A stretch of DNA of 64,000 nt from Staphylococcus kloosii (GTDB lineage Bacteria; Bacillota; Bacilli; Staphylococcales; Staphylococcaceae). Under the pieces are notes generated by a model. That model did no database searches. It was not told the DNA's origin and worked only from the letters and a program-made list of their open reading frames with translations. Made by a program: the position numbers and the translations under genes. This document shows, piece after piece, positions 34,399-44,273 of the stretch (its first letter is position 1; every line of letters begins with the position of its first letter). Location of the stretch: NCBI RefSeq assembly GCF_003019255.1, contig NZ_CP027846.1, positions 1,674,001 through 1,738,000 on the forward strand, in the 5' to 3' direction.

Positions 34399-37083
34399 AT
34401 GACCGAACCATGTTACGCTGTAGTCGACCTAGAAACTACAGGGAACCAATTGGATTTCGATGAGATAATACAAATTGGTATTACTTTCGTACGTGAAAAC
34501 AAAATTATCGGTACATATCATTCTATGATAAAAACAGATTTAGAAATTCCTCCATTCATTCAAGCACTAACATCGATAGAAGAAGATATGTTGAAACAGG
34601 CACCATATTTTCAAGATATAGCAGAGGATATATACAATCAACTCAATGATTGTATCTTTGTTGCTCATAACGTGGCATTTGATTTGAATTTCATCCGTAA
34701 ATCATTTAAAAACTGCGGTATTAAATATAAGCCTCGTAAAGTTTTAGATACATTAGAGCTATTTAAAGTAGCATTTCCTACAGATAAAAGTTATCAACTA
34801 AGCGAACTTGCAGAAGCTCATGACATTCCTTTAGATAATGCACATAGGGCGGATGAAGATGCAACAACTACGGCTAAGTTAATGATTCTAGCTTTTGAAA
34901 AATTTTCACAATTACCGTTAGATACGCTTAAGCAATTGTATTATCTAAGTAAAAACCTTAAATACGATTTGCATGATATTTTATTTGAATTAGTACGTGC
35001 GCAGCAAACTACGGATTTACCACAACATTTTGCCAAATTTGAGCAAATCATTTATAAAAAGCAAAAAGATTTTAAAATGCCACACTTAGATTATCATGGC
35101 ACTTTAAAAGAGCTATATACGAATATTATTGAGCGTTTAGATATGACGTATAGACCACAACAACTTTATTTAGCAGAAATTATTTTAGAACAACTAATGC
35201 ATAGTAGTAAGGCAATGATTGAAGCCCCATTAGGCAGTGGAAAATCATTCGCTTATTTATTAGCAGCCTTAATGTATAACATTGAAACTGGCAAGCATGT
35301 TATGATTTCAACGAATACCAAATTATTGCAAAATCAATTATTAGAAAAAGATATACCTATGATTAAGCAAGCTTTAAATTTCAAGGTCAATACTACGCTC
35401 ATCAAGAGCAAAAATGAATATATTTCGTTAGGTTTAATTAGTCAAATTTTAAAAGATGAATCAAGTAATTACGAAGTAAGTATATTAAAAATGCAATTAT
35501 TAATATGGATTACCGAAACAGACACAGGTGACATTCAAGAGTTAAATTTAAAAGGTGGTCAAAAAATGTATTTTGACCAAAAATTAGAAACTTATGTACC
35601 TGTGCGCAATGATATTCATTTTTATAATTTTATTAAGCGTAATGCACATAACATTCAAATAGGTATCACCAACCATGCACATTTAATACATTCGTCACCA
35701 GATAATTCAATTTATCAACTATTTGATGATTGTATTATTGATGAAGCGCATCGATTACCCGATTATGCCTTAAATCAAGTCACAAACGAATTAAGTTATT
35801 CAGATATAAAATATCAACTTGGATTAATTGGCAAAACAGAAAATGAAAAGCTTTTAAAATCTATTGATACGCTCGAACAAAAGCGTATTTTAGAAAAACT
35901 TGATATACCACCAATTGATGTTTTTGGACTTAAAGTTACGATAAACGAGATTCATGATTTAAACGAACAACTTTTCGATACTATTTTCAACACCATAAAT
36001 AATTCAGACGTGCATGATGACGATATGAACAAACTTCATTTTGTATACCATTTTGATAGCGAGCCGATTATTAAAGATTTATCAACAATTATTCATAAAT
36101 TAAATATGTCTTTAGAATTCTTCAATGGTATGAGTCACAAAATGATTAAGTCAGTTAGAAAACAACTGTTATATATAAACGATCGTTTTAAGGCAATTGA
36201 ACAAAGTTTAAAAAACAAACATACTAGTTATTTATCTATTAAAAACTTGTCACAGAAATCGACAATTAAGTTACATGTAAAAGATTATAACGTTAAAGAT
36301 GTTTTAACGTCTCAAGTGTTGAATAAGTTTAATGCCTTAACATTTATCTCTGGTACTTTAACTTTTAATCATTCATTTGATAATTTTAAAAATTGGTTCA
36401 ATGAAGACGTATCATTCAACACATATGAGATTGACAATAACGTGCATAACGCAAATCAAACTACAGTGTTTATTCCTAATGATGTTGCGTCATACAACTA
36501 TAAAAATATTAATGATTATGTTTCTTCGATAATTAATTATGTGACCGAATACGTCAATGTAGTAGAGTCAAAATGTTTAATACTCTTTACTAGTTATAGA
36601 ATGATGCATCTCGTGCAAGAATTATTAAACGAATTACCTGAATTTGAAGACTATGTCATACTCACGCAGCAACCCAACCAAAATTATAAAATCGTACAAC
36701 AATTTAATAGTTTTGATAAAGCCATTCTTTTAGGTACGGGTACATTCTTTGAAGGCTTTGATTTCCAATCAAATGGTATTAAATGTGTAATGATTGCGAA
36801 ACTGCCATTTATGAATCAAAACAATACGAAATTTTGGTTAATGGAATCAGAATTTACATCTACTTTTAAAGAGTACGTATTACCCGATGCCGTAACGCGG
36901 TTCCGACAAGGCATTGGGCGTTTAATCAGAAGTGAAAATGATAAAGGTATACTGGTATCATTTGATGATAGATTGATTAATAGTAATTATAAACACTTCT
37001 TTGAACAATCATTAGAAAACTTCAGGCAAAACAAAGGTGATATAAAACAATTTCATCGTTTGTTAAATAAAATTAAAAAGTAA
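34399..37083 (+). CDS. dinG: DinG-family protein with N-terminal exonuclease
   Basis: An 894-residue fusion: DEDD 3'-5' exonuclease at the N-terminus (VVDLETTGNQLDFDEIIQIG, AHNVAFDLNFIR, HRADEDA) and an XPD/DinG-type superfamily 2 module behind it (Walker A APLGSGKSFAYLLA, DEAHRLPDY, C-terminal RFRQGIGRLIRSENDKG). No iron-sulfur cysteine set is visible between motifs I and II. In S. aureus the homologous DinG is reported to be an exonuclease rather than a helicase; that is established knowledge, and here inferred. ATG follows AAAGGAGG. Confidence 0.92.
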   Translation: MTEPCYAVVDLETTGNQLDFDEIIQIGITFVRENKIIGTYHSMIKTDLEIPPFIQALTSIEEDMLKQAPYFQDIAEDIYNQLNDCIFVAHNVAFDLNFIRKSFKNCGIKYKPRKVLDTLELFKVAFPTDKSYQLSELAEAHDIPLDNAHRADEDATTTAKLMILAFEKFSQLPLDTLKQLYYLSKNLKYDLHDILFELVRAQQTTDLPQHFAKFEQIIYKKQKDFKMPHLDYHGTLKELYTNIIERLDMTYRPQQLYLAEIILEQLMHSSKAMIEAPLGSGKSFAYLLAALMYNIETGKHVMISTNTKLLQNQLLEKDIPMIKQALNFKVNTTLIKSKNEYISLGLISQILKDESSNYEVSILKMQLLIWITETDTGDIQELNLKGGQKMYFDQKLETYVPVRNDIHFYNFIKRNAHNIQIGITNHAHLIHSSPDNSIYQLFDDCIIDEAHRLPDYALNQVTNELSYSDIKYQLGLIGKTENEKLLKSIDTLEQKRILEKLDIPPIDVFGLKVTINEIHDLNEQLFDTIFNTINNSDVHDDDMNKLHFVYHFDSEPIIKDLSTIIHKLNMSLEFFNGMSHKMIKSVRKQLLYINDRFKAIEQSLKNKHTSYLSIKNLSQKSTIKLHVKDYNVKDVLTSQVLNKFNALTFISGTLTFNHSFDNFKNWFNEDVSFNTYEIDNNVHNANQTTVFIPNDVASYNYKNINDYVSSIINYVTEYVNVVESKCLILFTSYRMMHLVQELLNELPEFEDYVILTQQPNQNYKIVQQFNSFDKAILLGTGTFFEGFDFQSNGIKCVMIAKLPFMNQNNTKFWLMESEFTSTFKEYVLPDAVTRFRQGIGRLIRSENDKGILVSFDDRLINSNYKHFFEQSLENFRQNKGDIKQFHRLLNKIKK

Positions 37084-37167
37084 CATCGTGCTACATTTAA
37101 TTAACTAGATGTTATGTAATGATTTTGTTAAAATATATAGGGATAAATTAATTATAGGAGACTGGTT

Positions 37168-38460
37168 ATGAAGACAACAATTAAAGAAGCAAAAAATTAC
37201 CTTAACCAAGAAGTGACAATTGGTGGTTGGCTACACAATAAACGTTCAAGTGGTAAAATCGCTTTTTTACAACTTAGAGATGGTACTGGATTTATGCAAG
37301 GTGTCGTAGTGAAGGCAGAAGTTTCCGAAGACACATTCCAATTAGCTAAAAATATTACGCAAGAATCTTCACTTTTTGTTACTGGCGAGATTACAGAAGA
37401 TACGCGTTCTGACCTTGGTTATGAAATGCAAGTTAAATCAATCGAAGTAATAGACGAAGCGCACGATTATCCTATTACGCCAAAAAATCATGGTACAGAA
37501 TTTTTAATGGACCACAGACACTTATGGTTACGTTCTAAAAAACAACACGCTGTTATGAAAATTAGAAACGAAATTATTCGTGCGACGTACGAATTTTTCA
37601 ACGACAATGGATTCACAAAAATTGATCCACCGATTTTAACAGCAAGTGCACCAGAAGGTACAAGTGAACTTTTCCATACTAAATATTTTGATGAAGATGC
37701 ATTTTTATCGCAAAGTGGTCAATTATATATGGAAGCAGCAGCAATGGCACATGGTAAAGTCTTTTCGTTTGGACCAACGTTCAGAGCTGAAAAATCTAAA
37801 ACACGTCGTCATTTAATCGAGTTTTGGATGATTGAACCAGAAATGGCATTTTATAATCATGCAGATAGCTTAGAAGTACAAGAACAATACGTGACACATC
37901 TTGTTCAGTCAGTATTAAAAAATTGTAAAATTGAACTTAAAACTTTAGAACGTGATACAGAAAAATTAGCTAAAGTTGCAACACCATTCCCAAGAATTAC
38001 TTATGATGATGCTGTTACGTTCTTAAAAGAAGAAGGCTTCGACGACATTGAATGGGGCGAAGATTTTGGTGCACCTCATGAAACTGCAATCGCTAATCAT
38101 TACGATTTACCAGTATTTATTACGAACTATCCAACTAAGATTAAACCTTTCTATATGCAACCAAATCCTGACAACGAAGATACAGTGTTATGTGCCGATT
38201 TAATTGCACCTGAAGGTTATGGAGAAATTATTGGTGGATCAGAACGTATCAATGACTTAGCGTTAATGGAACAACGTATTAACGAACATGAATTAGACGC
38301 CGAAAGTTATAGTTATTACTTAGACTTACGTAAATATGGTAGTGTGCCACATAGTGGTTTCGGTTTAGGCTTAGAACGTGCCGTAGCATGGATCTCTGGC
38401 GTAGAACACGTAAGAGAAACATCTCCATTCCCAAGATTACTAAATCGTTTATATCCATAA
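37168..38460 (+). CDS. asnS: Asparaginyl-tRNA synthetase
   Basis: A 430-residue class IIb synthetase. The N-terminal OB-fold anticodon domain (residues 1-105) starts VTIGGWLHNKRSSGKIAFLQLRDG (pieces), motif 2 is FGPTFRAEKSKTRRHLIEFWMIEPE, and motif 3 is GFGLGLERAVAWISG. The motif EMAFYNH favours asparagine over aspartate. ATG follows ATAGGAGAC. A terminator follows, then dnaD, the usual Gram-positive order. Confidence 0.95.
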   Translation: MKTTIKEAKNYLNQEVTIGGWLHNKRSSGKIAFLQLRDGTGFMQGVVVKAEVSEDTFQLAKNITQESSLFVTGEITEDTRSDLGYEMQVKSIEVIDEAHDYPITPKNHGTEFLMDHRHLWLRSKKQHAVMKIRNEIIRATYEFFNDNGFTKIDPPILTASAPEGTSELFHTKYFDEDAFLSQSGQLYMEAAAMAHGKVFSFGPTFRAEKSKTRRHLIEFWMIEPEMAFYNHADSLEVQEQYVTHLVQSVLKNCKIELKTLERDTEKLAKVATPFPRITYDDAVTFLKEEGFDDIEWGEDFGAPHETAIANHYDLPVFITNYPTKIKPFYMQPNPDNEDTVLCADLIAPEGYGEIIGGSERINDLALMEQRINEHELDAESYSYYLDLRKYGSVPHSGFGLGLERAVAWISGVEHVRETSPFPRLLNRLYP

Positions 38461-38475
38461 AATATAAAGCAAATT

Positions 38476-38508
38476 GTCCAGTCATCATCATAACGGCTGG
38501 ACTTTTTT
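38476..38508 (+). terminator. Terminator after asnS
   Basis: Eight-pair stem GTCCAGTC / GGCTGGAC with one wobble pair, followed by six T. Confidence 0.78.
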
Positions 38509-38542
38509 ATCACTTATTTAATTTTGAAAAGGAGGAAACTGG

Positions 38543-39229
38543 ATGAATGCCTATCAACTAAAAACAAGACCGGTTGTTATTCGTAAAGAACTCCTTTATC
38601 ATTACAACGAACTTGGCATTAATGAAACAGAGTTAGTAATTTTGATTAAATTACTCTACGCTGGTGAAACTTCGAATAAGCAGCCATCAATCGAGTCGTT
38701 ACAACAGGGCACGTCTTTAGAAGCTAGACAAATAACTGCAATTATTCAAAATTTAATTCAACGTGATTTATTAAACCTTAATGTGCGTAAAGACGAAGAG
38801 GGCAAATTCACTGAATATATGGATTTAGATCCTTTTTATGATAAACTAAGTTCAATTTTGACTCAGACTGATATTACCCAAAAGACTGAACAAAATGAAC
38901 TTGATTTTAATCAATTATTCCAAAATGTCGAACAAACTTTTGGAAGACCATTGTCACCATTTGAAATGGAAACATTAAATCAATGGATTGACGTAGATCA
39001 ACATGGCTTAGATGTAATTCAAGCTGCGTTAGATGAAGCGTCTAGTCAAAACAAATTATCATTTAAATATTTAGACCGTATTTTATTAAATTGGAAGAAA
39101 AATAATGTGAAGACGATTGAAGATTCAAAAAAAATAAGTCAACAATTTAATCAACCTCAAATGAAACATACTGTGGAAAATATTCCAAAAGTTGATTGGC
39201 TAAATGGAGGTTCACCAGATGATAAGTAA
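38543..39229 (+). CDS. dnaD: DNA replication initiation protein DnaD
   Basis: A 228-residue primosome protein that helps load the helicase at oriC and restart sites. The N-terminal winged-helix domain (about 1-100) includes YNELGINETELVILIKLLY; the DnaB/D C-terminal domain contains VEQTFGRPLSPFEMETLNQW and the YxxxIL helix KYLDRILLNWKK. Ending overlaps nth by 11 bases. ATG follows AAAAGGAGG. Confidence 0.94.
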   Translation: MNAYQLKTRPVVIRKELLYHYNELGINETELVILIKLLYAGETSNKQPSIESLQQGTSLEARQITAIIQNLIQRDLLNLNVRKDEEGKFTEYMDLDPFYDKLSSILTQTDITQKTEQNELDFNQLFQNVEQTFGRPLSPFEMETLNQWIDVDQHGLDVIQAALDEASSQNKLSFKYLDRILLNWKKNNVKTIEDSKKISQQFNQPQMKHTVENIPKVDWLNGGSPDDK

Positions 39230-39878
39230 TAAAAAGGCTTTAAGTATGATAGACGTCATCGCTGAAATGTTTCCAAATGCCGAGTGTGAACTGGTGCACG
39301 ACAATCCATTTGAACTCACAATTGCCGTGTTGCTATCTGCACAAACGACAGATAATGCAGTCAATAAAATCACTAAGCCACTTTTTGAAAAATATAAAAG
39401 CCCAGAAGACTATTTAGCGGTAGACATTGCTGAATTAGAAAATGATATTAGAACAATTGGCCTATATAGAAACAAAGCTAAAAATATTAAAAAGTTATGC
39501 CAATCATTGTTAGATAAATTTGATGGCCAAATCCCTCAAACACATGCCGAATTAGAAAGCTTGGCCGGTGTAGGCAGAAAAACTGCTAACGTAGTAATGA
39601 GCGTTGCTTTTGGTGAACCATCACTAGCAGTAGATACACATGTCGAAAGAGTATCTAAGCGACTTGGCATTTGTCGTTGGAAAGATAACGTAAGACAGGT
39701 AGAAGACAAACTTTGTAAAGTAGTACCAAGAGAACGTTGGAATAGAACACATCATCAACTCATATTTTTTGGTAGATACCATTGTCTGGCACGCAGCCCT
39801 AAATGTGATATTTGTCCACTTTTTGAGGATTGTAGAGAAGGCCAAAAACGTTATAAGGCGACATTGAAAGAAGCGTGA
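39219..39878 (+). CDS. nth: Endonuclease III
   Basis: A 219-residue DNA glycosylase/AP lyase for oxidised pyrimidines. The helix-hairpin-helix is LAGVGRKTANVVMSVAF with catalytic Lys, followed by VDTHVERVSKRLG with catalytic Asp; the 4Fe-4S cluster is the C-terminal set CLARSPKCDICPLFEDC. The frame extends to an ATG at 39204 that lies in the GGAGG ribosome site; the ATG at 39219 is chosen, giving MISNKKALSMID. Confidence 0.95.
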   Translation: MISNKKALSMIDVIAEMFPNAECELVHDNPFELTIAVLLSAQTTDNAVNKITKPLFEKYKSPEDYLAVDIAELENDIRTIGLYRNKAKNIKKLCQSLLDKFDGQIPQTHAELESLAGVGRKTANVVMSVAFGEPSLAVDTHVERVSKRLGICRWKDNVRQVEDKLCKVVPRERWNRTHHQLIFFGRYHCLARSPKCDICPLFEDCREGQKRYKATLKEA

Positions 39879-39883
39879 TAAAT

Positions 39884-40222
39884 ATGATTACTAAAGATGA
39901 CTTTAATAGTATAGAAGCAGAGTTGGATTATTTTGCACATCATAAACAACTAAAATCTGATAAGGCAAAACCATACTTAGATCAATACTTTGATTTAATT
40001 ATTGATTATTTTAAACAAATAAATAACATTCAGTCGTTAAATTTAGATGAAGTTGAACAACTACCTGTCGTTCCTATGAATTTTCAAGAACGCTATCAAT
40101 ATATGCAGCAAAGAAAATATCATTTTATGGGTTATCGTCAAATGAAAACTTTAAAATCTGAATTAATAAAAATGAATGCATCTTATCAAATAAGACAAAA
40201 AAACTCCGGTCTCAATAATTGA
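39884..40222 (+). CDS. YpoC-like small protein
   Basis: A 112-residue basic, helical protein in the position of Bacillus ypoC, between nth and the pbp2-recU pair. A weakly recognisable block is VVPMNFQERYQYMQQRKYHFMGYRQM. No catalytic motif or membrane segment. The frame can begin at a GTG at 39875 overlapping the nth stop; the ATG at 39884 is taken, though neither has a strong ribosome site, so coupling to nth is likely. The 3' end holds half of a terminator. Confidence 0.7.
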   Translation: MITKDDFNSIEAELDYFAHHKQLKSDKAKPYLDQYFDLIIDYFKQINNIQSLNLDEVEQLPVVPMNFQERYQYMQQRKYHFMGYRQMKTLKSELIKMNASYQIRQKNSGLNN

Positions 40223-40230
40223 GACCGGAG
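40204..40230. terminator. Bidirectional terminator between ypoC and pbp2
   Basis: Perfect dyad CTCCGGTCTCAAT / ATTGAGACCGGAG; T runs on both strands. It overlaps the last codons of the plus-strand gene and ends 11 bases from the pbp2 stop. Confidence 0.85.
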
Positions 40231-40240
40231 CTTTTATTAT

Positions 40241-42478
40241 TTAGTTAAAAGTAAATAATTTAGTTAACGCGTTGGCGCTTCTATTTGAAGTAGAGTTGCC
40301 TTGTTGTTGACTTGAGTTATTATTACTTTGACTATTTGAATTGCTTGAATTATTGCTAGAACTATTACTGTTTGAACTTGATGAGCTTGAGCTACTGCTA
40401 CCACCTTGACCAGTTGGTTTGTTATCAGTAGTGTCGTCATCTTTATGGCCTTTAATGTACAAGCTATCCTTATCATCTCCACCAACAGAATCTGGTTTTT
40501 TGTAATCAGCACCATCTTTTGGATTAATTTGAGACATGACGTCTTTTAATAAGAATTGAGGATATTCTTGTTCAGTATGACCAACGAATGAATTAGTACC
40601 ACCTTGTTTGACTTTATTGAAGCCCATCCACACTGACATTGTGTATTTAGGTGTAAATCCATTTATCCAAACATCTTTTGCTGCGTCATCAGGTAAGTTG
40701 TACTGTTGATAAGTTTCTTGACCATAAGTACCTGTACCAGTTTTGGCAGCTAGGTTAATGCCTTCTACACCATGACCATATGCTGAACCATATGCTTCGA
40801 ATGTACCTTTAAGGATTTCAGCAAGCATGTAAGATGTAGAGTCTTTCATAGCTTTATGGCTAGTGTGATCGTATTCAATCGTATCGCCATCTTGTTTAAC
40901 AACTTTTTTAATAGAGTGTGCATTGTTATAAGTACCACCATTTGCAATTGAAGCAAATGCTGAAGCTAATTGTGTAGGTGAGAATTCAGAAGCTGAACCA
41001 CCAAGTACTTCAGAAGGGCCAATGTCACTACTATAATCTAAGCCAACTTTTTTAGCGAAGTTCTTCGGTGCGTCTTTACCAGCGTCTTGGATTGTTTGTT
41101 GCCAAGCTTTTAATGCTGGGATATTGAAACTTTGTCGTAACGCATCATAGATCTTAACTGTACCGTGACCTTTAGTGTCATAGTTTCTAAATGTTACACC
41201 GTCTACTTGATAAGAGCTTTCGTCTTTAATCGCGTGATTAGTTGCCCAGTTCATATTTTCTATAGCTGGACCGTATGCTAAGAACGGTTTTAAAGAAGAA
41301 CCAGTAGGGTGTGCATCAGTTGCTTGGTTTCTATCTACAATATCTTTATAGTTACGACCACCAGAAATTGCTGCTAGTGCACCTGACTTACTGTCTAAGA
41401 TTGAAGCACCAACTTGTTGGTCACTATTTTTGTAGTAGCTACCATTATTAATGCGATCTTGTAATGTTGATTGAGCATCTTTATCCATGTTTGTATAAAT
41501 CTTGATGCCGCTGTTTAATACAGAACCTAAATTTTTATTTTTGAATTCTGGATTATTCATTAATTCTGATTTAACAAAGTTAATGTACGAATCATACTCT
41601 GGATGCTCATTCTTATCTGTAACTTGACGTTGTTTGTCAGTACGTTTAACTAAGTTATCTTGAAGTGACGTATTTTCAGCCTCTTCTTTTTGTTTCTTAG
41701 TTATTCTATGGTGATAGTGCATTAGATAAAGTACCGTATCTTTTCTTGATTCTGCTTGTTTAGGGTGATCATAAATGTTGTAAGTGTTCGGTACTTGAGG
41801 TAAACCTGCTAAATATGCTGATTCAGCTAGATTTAAATCTTTTAAATCTTTGTTGAAATAATATTTAGCTGCAGCTTTGACACCGTAAACACCGTCAGAA
41901 TAATAAATTTTGTTTAAGTATATTTGGAATATTTCATCCTTACTATACTCTTGTTCTAAACGGTAAGATAAGTATGCTTCTTGTGCTTTACGTGCGATAG
42001 ATTTTTGGTCTGTAAGAAATGAACGTTTAACAACTTGTTGTGTTAACGTAGATGCACCTTGTGAACCAAAACCACCTGTAAGGTTTTTCGCAACAGCACC
42101 GAATAGACGTTTATAGTCTAAAGCACCATGATCATAGAATCTATTATCTTCAGTAGCCAATACTGCACTTTTCATGTTTTTTGGCACTTCATCAAGATCC
42201 ACATGAGCACGACGTTGGCCATTATCAATTGTTTTAATCAAATTGCCGTCTTTATCATAAATTTTAGCTGGGATAGGGTCTTGTAATTTCGACTCAGTAA
42301 ATGCTGGCGCTTTCCATGCATAATAAGCGAATAACAAAATACCTACAAGCGCTAAAACGATAAACGCAATGATTAAAAAACCAATGATTTTAATGACTGT
42401 ACGCTTGATATTTCTATTCTTTTTTTTCTCGGACTTTCCATTGTTGTTTGCATCGGAAGTCCTCTTGTTCTCCGTCAT
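40241..42478 (-). CDS. pbp2: Bifunctional penicillin-binding protein 2 (class A)
   Basis: A 745-residue bitopic enzyme that polymerises and cross-links peptidoglycan at the septum. A membrane helix lies at about 29-53. The glycosyltransferase domain has catalytic Glu110 (ATEDNRFYDHG), GASTLTQQVVKR and the second Glu region KDEIFQIYLNKIYY. The transpeptidase has Ser394 in GSSLKP and Lys579 in KTGTGTYG. The last 55 or so residues are a Ser/Asn/Gln-rich low-complexity tail. It overlaps recU by 4 bases (ATGA) and is in the usual recU-pbp2 operon. Residues are intact, so no sign of loss of function. Confidence 0.95.
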   Translation of the reverse strand: MTENKRTSDANNNGKSEKKKNRNIKRTVIKIIGFLIIAFIVLALVGILLFAYYAWKAPAFTESKLQDPIPAKIYDKDGNLIKTIDNGQRRAHVDLDEVPKNMKSAVLATEDNRFYDHGALDYKRLFGAVAKNLTGGFGSQGASTLTQQVVKRSFLTDQKSIARKAQEAYLSYRLEQEYSKDEIFQIYLNKIYYSDGVYGVKAAAKYYFNKDLKDLNLAESAYLAGLPQVPNTYNIYDHPKQAESRKDTVLYLMHYHHRITKKQKEEAENTSLQDNLVKRTDKQRQVTDKNEHPEYDSYINFVKSELMNNPEFKNKNLGSVLNSGIKIYTNMDKDAQSTLQDRINNGSYYKNSDQQVGASILDSKSGALAAISGGRNYKDIVDRNQATDAHPTGSSLKPFLAYGPAIENMNWATNHAIKDESSYQVDGVTFRNYDTKGHGTVKIYDALRQSFNIPALKAWQQTIQDAGKDAPKNFAKKVGLDYSSDIGPSEVLGGSASEFSPTQLASAFASIANGGTYNNAHSIKKVVKQDGDTIEYDHTSHKAMKDSTSYMLAEILKGTFEAYGSAYGHGVEGINLAAKTGTGTYGQETYQQYNLPDDAAKDVWINGFTPKYTMSVWMGFNKVKQGGTNSFVGHTEQEYPQFLLKDVMSQINPKDGADYKKPDSVGGDDKDSLYIKGHKDDDTTDNKPTGQGGSSSSSSSSSNSNSSSNNSSNSNSQSNNNSSQQQGNSTSNRSANALTKLFTFN

Positions 42479-43104
42479 ACGCGGTCCTCACTTTCATCTA
42501 ATATCAACTTATCAACTGCTTTGAGATAATTCAATCGTGGTTGATACTGATAAGGAATATAGTAACCATTTTTTCTAAATTCTTCAACCGTTATAGACTT
42601 TTTAATGTTATTTTTATATCTATCCCAAAAAAATTCAAATTTAGAATAGGGCAAAAGAAAGACTTCATCTAGCGATTTGAAACGTATTAATAAAAATACG
42701 ATGCCTCCTTGTTTATAACAAGCTTTCATATGTTTAACTTGATGTTCATGAATGTTACTTAGTGGAAAGGAAGTTTTATTTTTAGTTTCTTTTGCTTCAA
42801 AGTCTACGTAATGGCCACTATATAAGCCATTATAATCGGTTGTAGATGGTGTCCTAAAATAAGCCTCATTAATCACGGCTTTACTACGCCTAGGATAGTC
42901 GACGTTTACAATTTGAACAGGTGTTGGTTTCTTATGTATTACTGCAACACCGTGTTGTAAATAATAAGTATTGCTCTTTTCAATATCACCTTCTAGTGAC
43001 ATACCTCTACCACCATAGTCAATGTTACTAGATTGCGTAGATTGTTTACGTCCGACCTGAGCCTTATTTCTATTAATAAATGGTTTGCCATTAGGGTAAT
43101 TCAT
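42475..43104 (-). CDS. recU: Holliday junction resolvase RecU
   Basis: A 209-residue PD-(D/E)xK-type resolvase. The N-terminal motif MNYPNGKPF, the block NIDYGGRGMSLEGDIEKSN, VIHKKPTPVQIV and the catalytic DFEAKETKNKTSF fit RecU closely. The frame begins at 43116 (GTG), but the ATG at 43104 follows GGTG and gives the known start. It is the upstream partner of pbp2, and the shared operon is conserved in Gram-positive bacteria. The promoter should lie in 43105-43200. Confidence 0.94.
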   Translation of the reverse strand: MNYPNGKPFINRNKAQVGRKQSTQSSNIDYGGRGMSLEGDIEKSNTYYLQHGVAVIHKKPTPVQIVNVDYPRRSKAVINEAYFRTPSTTDYNGLYSGHYVDFEAKETKNKTSFPLSNIHEHQVKHMKACYKQGGIVFLLIRFKSLDEVFLLPYSKFEFFWDRYKNNIKKSITVEEFRKNGYYIPYQYQPRLNYLKAVDKLILDESEDRV

Positions 43105-43194
43105 GTTTTTCACCACACTCGTCTCAAATTCAAAATACTTCTTTCTATAGTATATGAACTCAAGTGATTATACTATCTCGTGAGAAAGGTAAAC

Positions 43195-43220
43195 ATGTAT
43201 GTGTGTAGCACTACATACAT
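43195..43220. repeat. Hairpin-forming dyad between recU and yppE
   Basis: ATGTATGT / ACATACAT arms with inner GTG/CAC and one bulged T; lies in the 257-base divergent intergenic region. Role unknown: operator or a 5' hairpin of either transcript. Confidence 0.4.
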
Positions 43221-43361
43221 CCTTATACATTTTAACGCTCTTTCTAAAATTAAACAATCATTCTAAGAAGTAATATCATAATTTTAATTTAAATATAATT
43301 TCACATTATAAATGACTCAAAATGCCTTTTATGGTAAATTTATTGTGTAGGAGGTTATCTC

Positions 43362-43697
43362 ATGCCACAATTTATTGATGACTTAATAAATGATGTACAA
43401 CTTATGCAAACGCGTTATGAGATTGCCAAAGAAGAAGGGGATTATGATTTTTATGAGGTAGTTAAACCTTTTACAATTCATATCGATAATTTACTCACTC
43501 AAATTAAAGCACATGAAACCGAAATATTAAGTCTTTCTTATATGAACAAACAGAAATTTGAAATTTTAATTTCTAATATAGAAACGTTGTCGGTTGAGTG
43601 CCATTTTAAAAGGACAAGCAGGAAATTGTTTATGGAAAAACTAAAGGCTGTGCAATATGATTTAGGCTATATACACAGAAGTGAGTTACCATTATGA
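43362..43697 (+). CDS. DUF1798 family protein YppE
   Basis: A 111-residue acidic, helical protein with the DUF1798 pattern LINDVQLMQTRYEIAKEEGDYDFYEVVKPF and CHFKRTSRKLFMEKLKAVQYDL (only parts quoted for length). No function is known to me. It is the first gene of yppE-ypsA-gpsB; its stop overlaps the ypsA start by four bases. ATG follows TAGGAGG. Confidence 0.8.
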   Translation: MPQFIDDLINDVQLMQTRYEIAKEEGDYDFYEVVKPFTIHIDNLLTQIKAHETEILSLSYMNKQKFEILISNIETLSVECHFKRTSRKLFMEKLKAVQYDLGYIHRSELPL

Positions 43698-44260
43698 TTA
43701 AAACAATTTATATCACCGGTTATAAATCTTTTGAGTTGAATATTTTTAAAGATGACGCCCCTGAAGTATATTATTTAAAGCAATTTATCGAACATAAGTT
43801 AAAACAATTGATTGACGAAGGTTTAGAATGGGTATTAGTACAGGGTCAACTCGGTATAGAACTATGGGCAGCCGAAGTAGTATTATCATTAAAAGCTACT
43901 TATCCTGAGTTAAAACTAGGTATTATTACGCCATTTTATGGTCATACAGAAAGATGGAACGATGTTAACAAAAGCAAGTATATGCAAATAGAACAGCAAG
44001 CTGATTTTGTAGACAGTGTTTTCCATACTAACTATGAGGGACCACATCAATTCCAACAGACCGATCAATTTATGTTGGACCATACAGATCAAACAATTTT
44101 AATTTATGACGAAGAACAAGAGGCAAGCCCAAAGTTTTTTAAAACGAAGTTAGTTGAATTTAAAGATAAAACAAACTATACTTGTGACATAGTGACGTTT
44201 GATGAATTGACAGAGTTCATTAACGATTTACAATGGTCTCAAGAACAAAGTTTTGAATGA
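43694..44260 (+). CDS. ypsA: SLOG-family protein YpsA (UPF0398)
   Basis: A 188-residue cytosolic protein of the SLOG nucleotide-binding superfamily. Visible: ITGYKSFELNIF at the N-terminus, VLVQGQLGIELWAAEVVL, the Gly-containing substrate loop, and HTDQTILIYDEEQEASP near the end. In Bacillus and S. aureus YpsA overproduction disturbs cell division, and it is encoded next to gpsB, as here. The ligand is not known. ATG at 43694 overlaps the previous stop. Confidence 0.85.
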   Translation: MIKTIYITGYKSFELNIFKDDAPEVYYLKQFIEHKLKQLIDEGLEWVLVQGQLGIELWAAEVVLSLKATYPELKLGIITPFYGHTERWNDVNKSKYMQIEQQADFVDSVFHTNYEGPHQFQQTDQFMLDHTDQTILIYDEEQEASPKFFKTKLVEFKDKTNYTCDIVTFDELTEFINDLQWSQEQSFE

Positions 44261-44273
44261 GGTGGAGAGAAAA

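Noticed and set aside
37084..37167. T-box or other tRNA-sensing leader before asnS
   Set aside because: Only 84 bases are available and the T-box TGGNACCGCG motif is absent.
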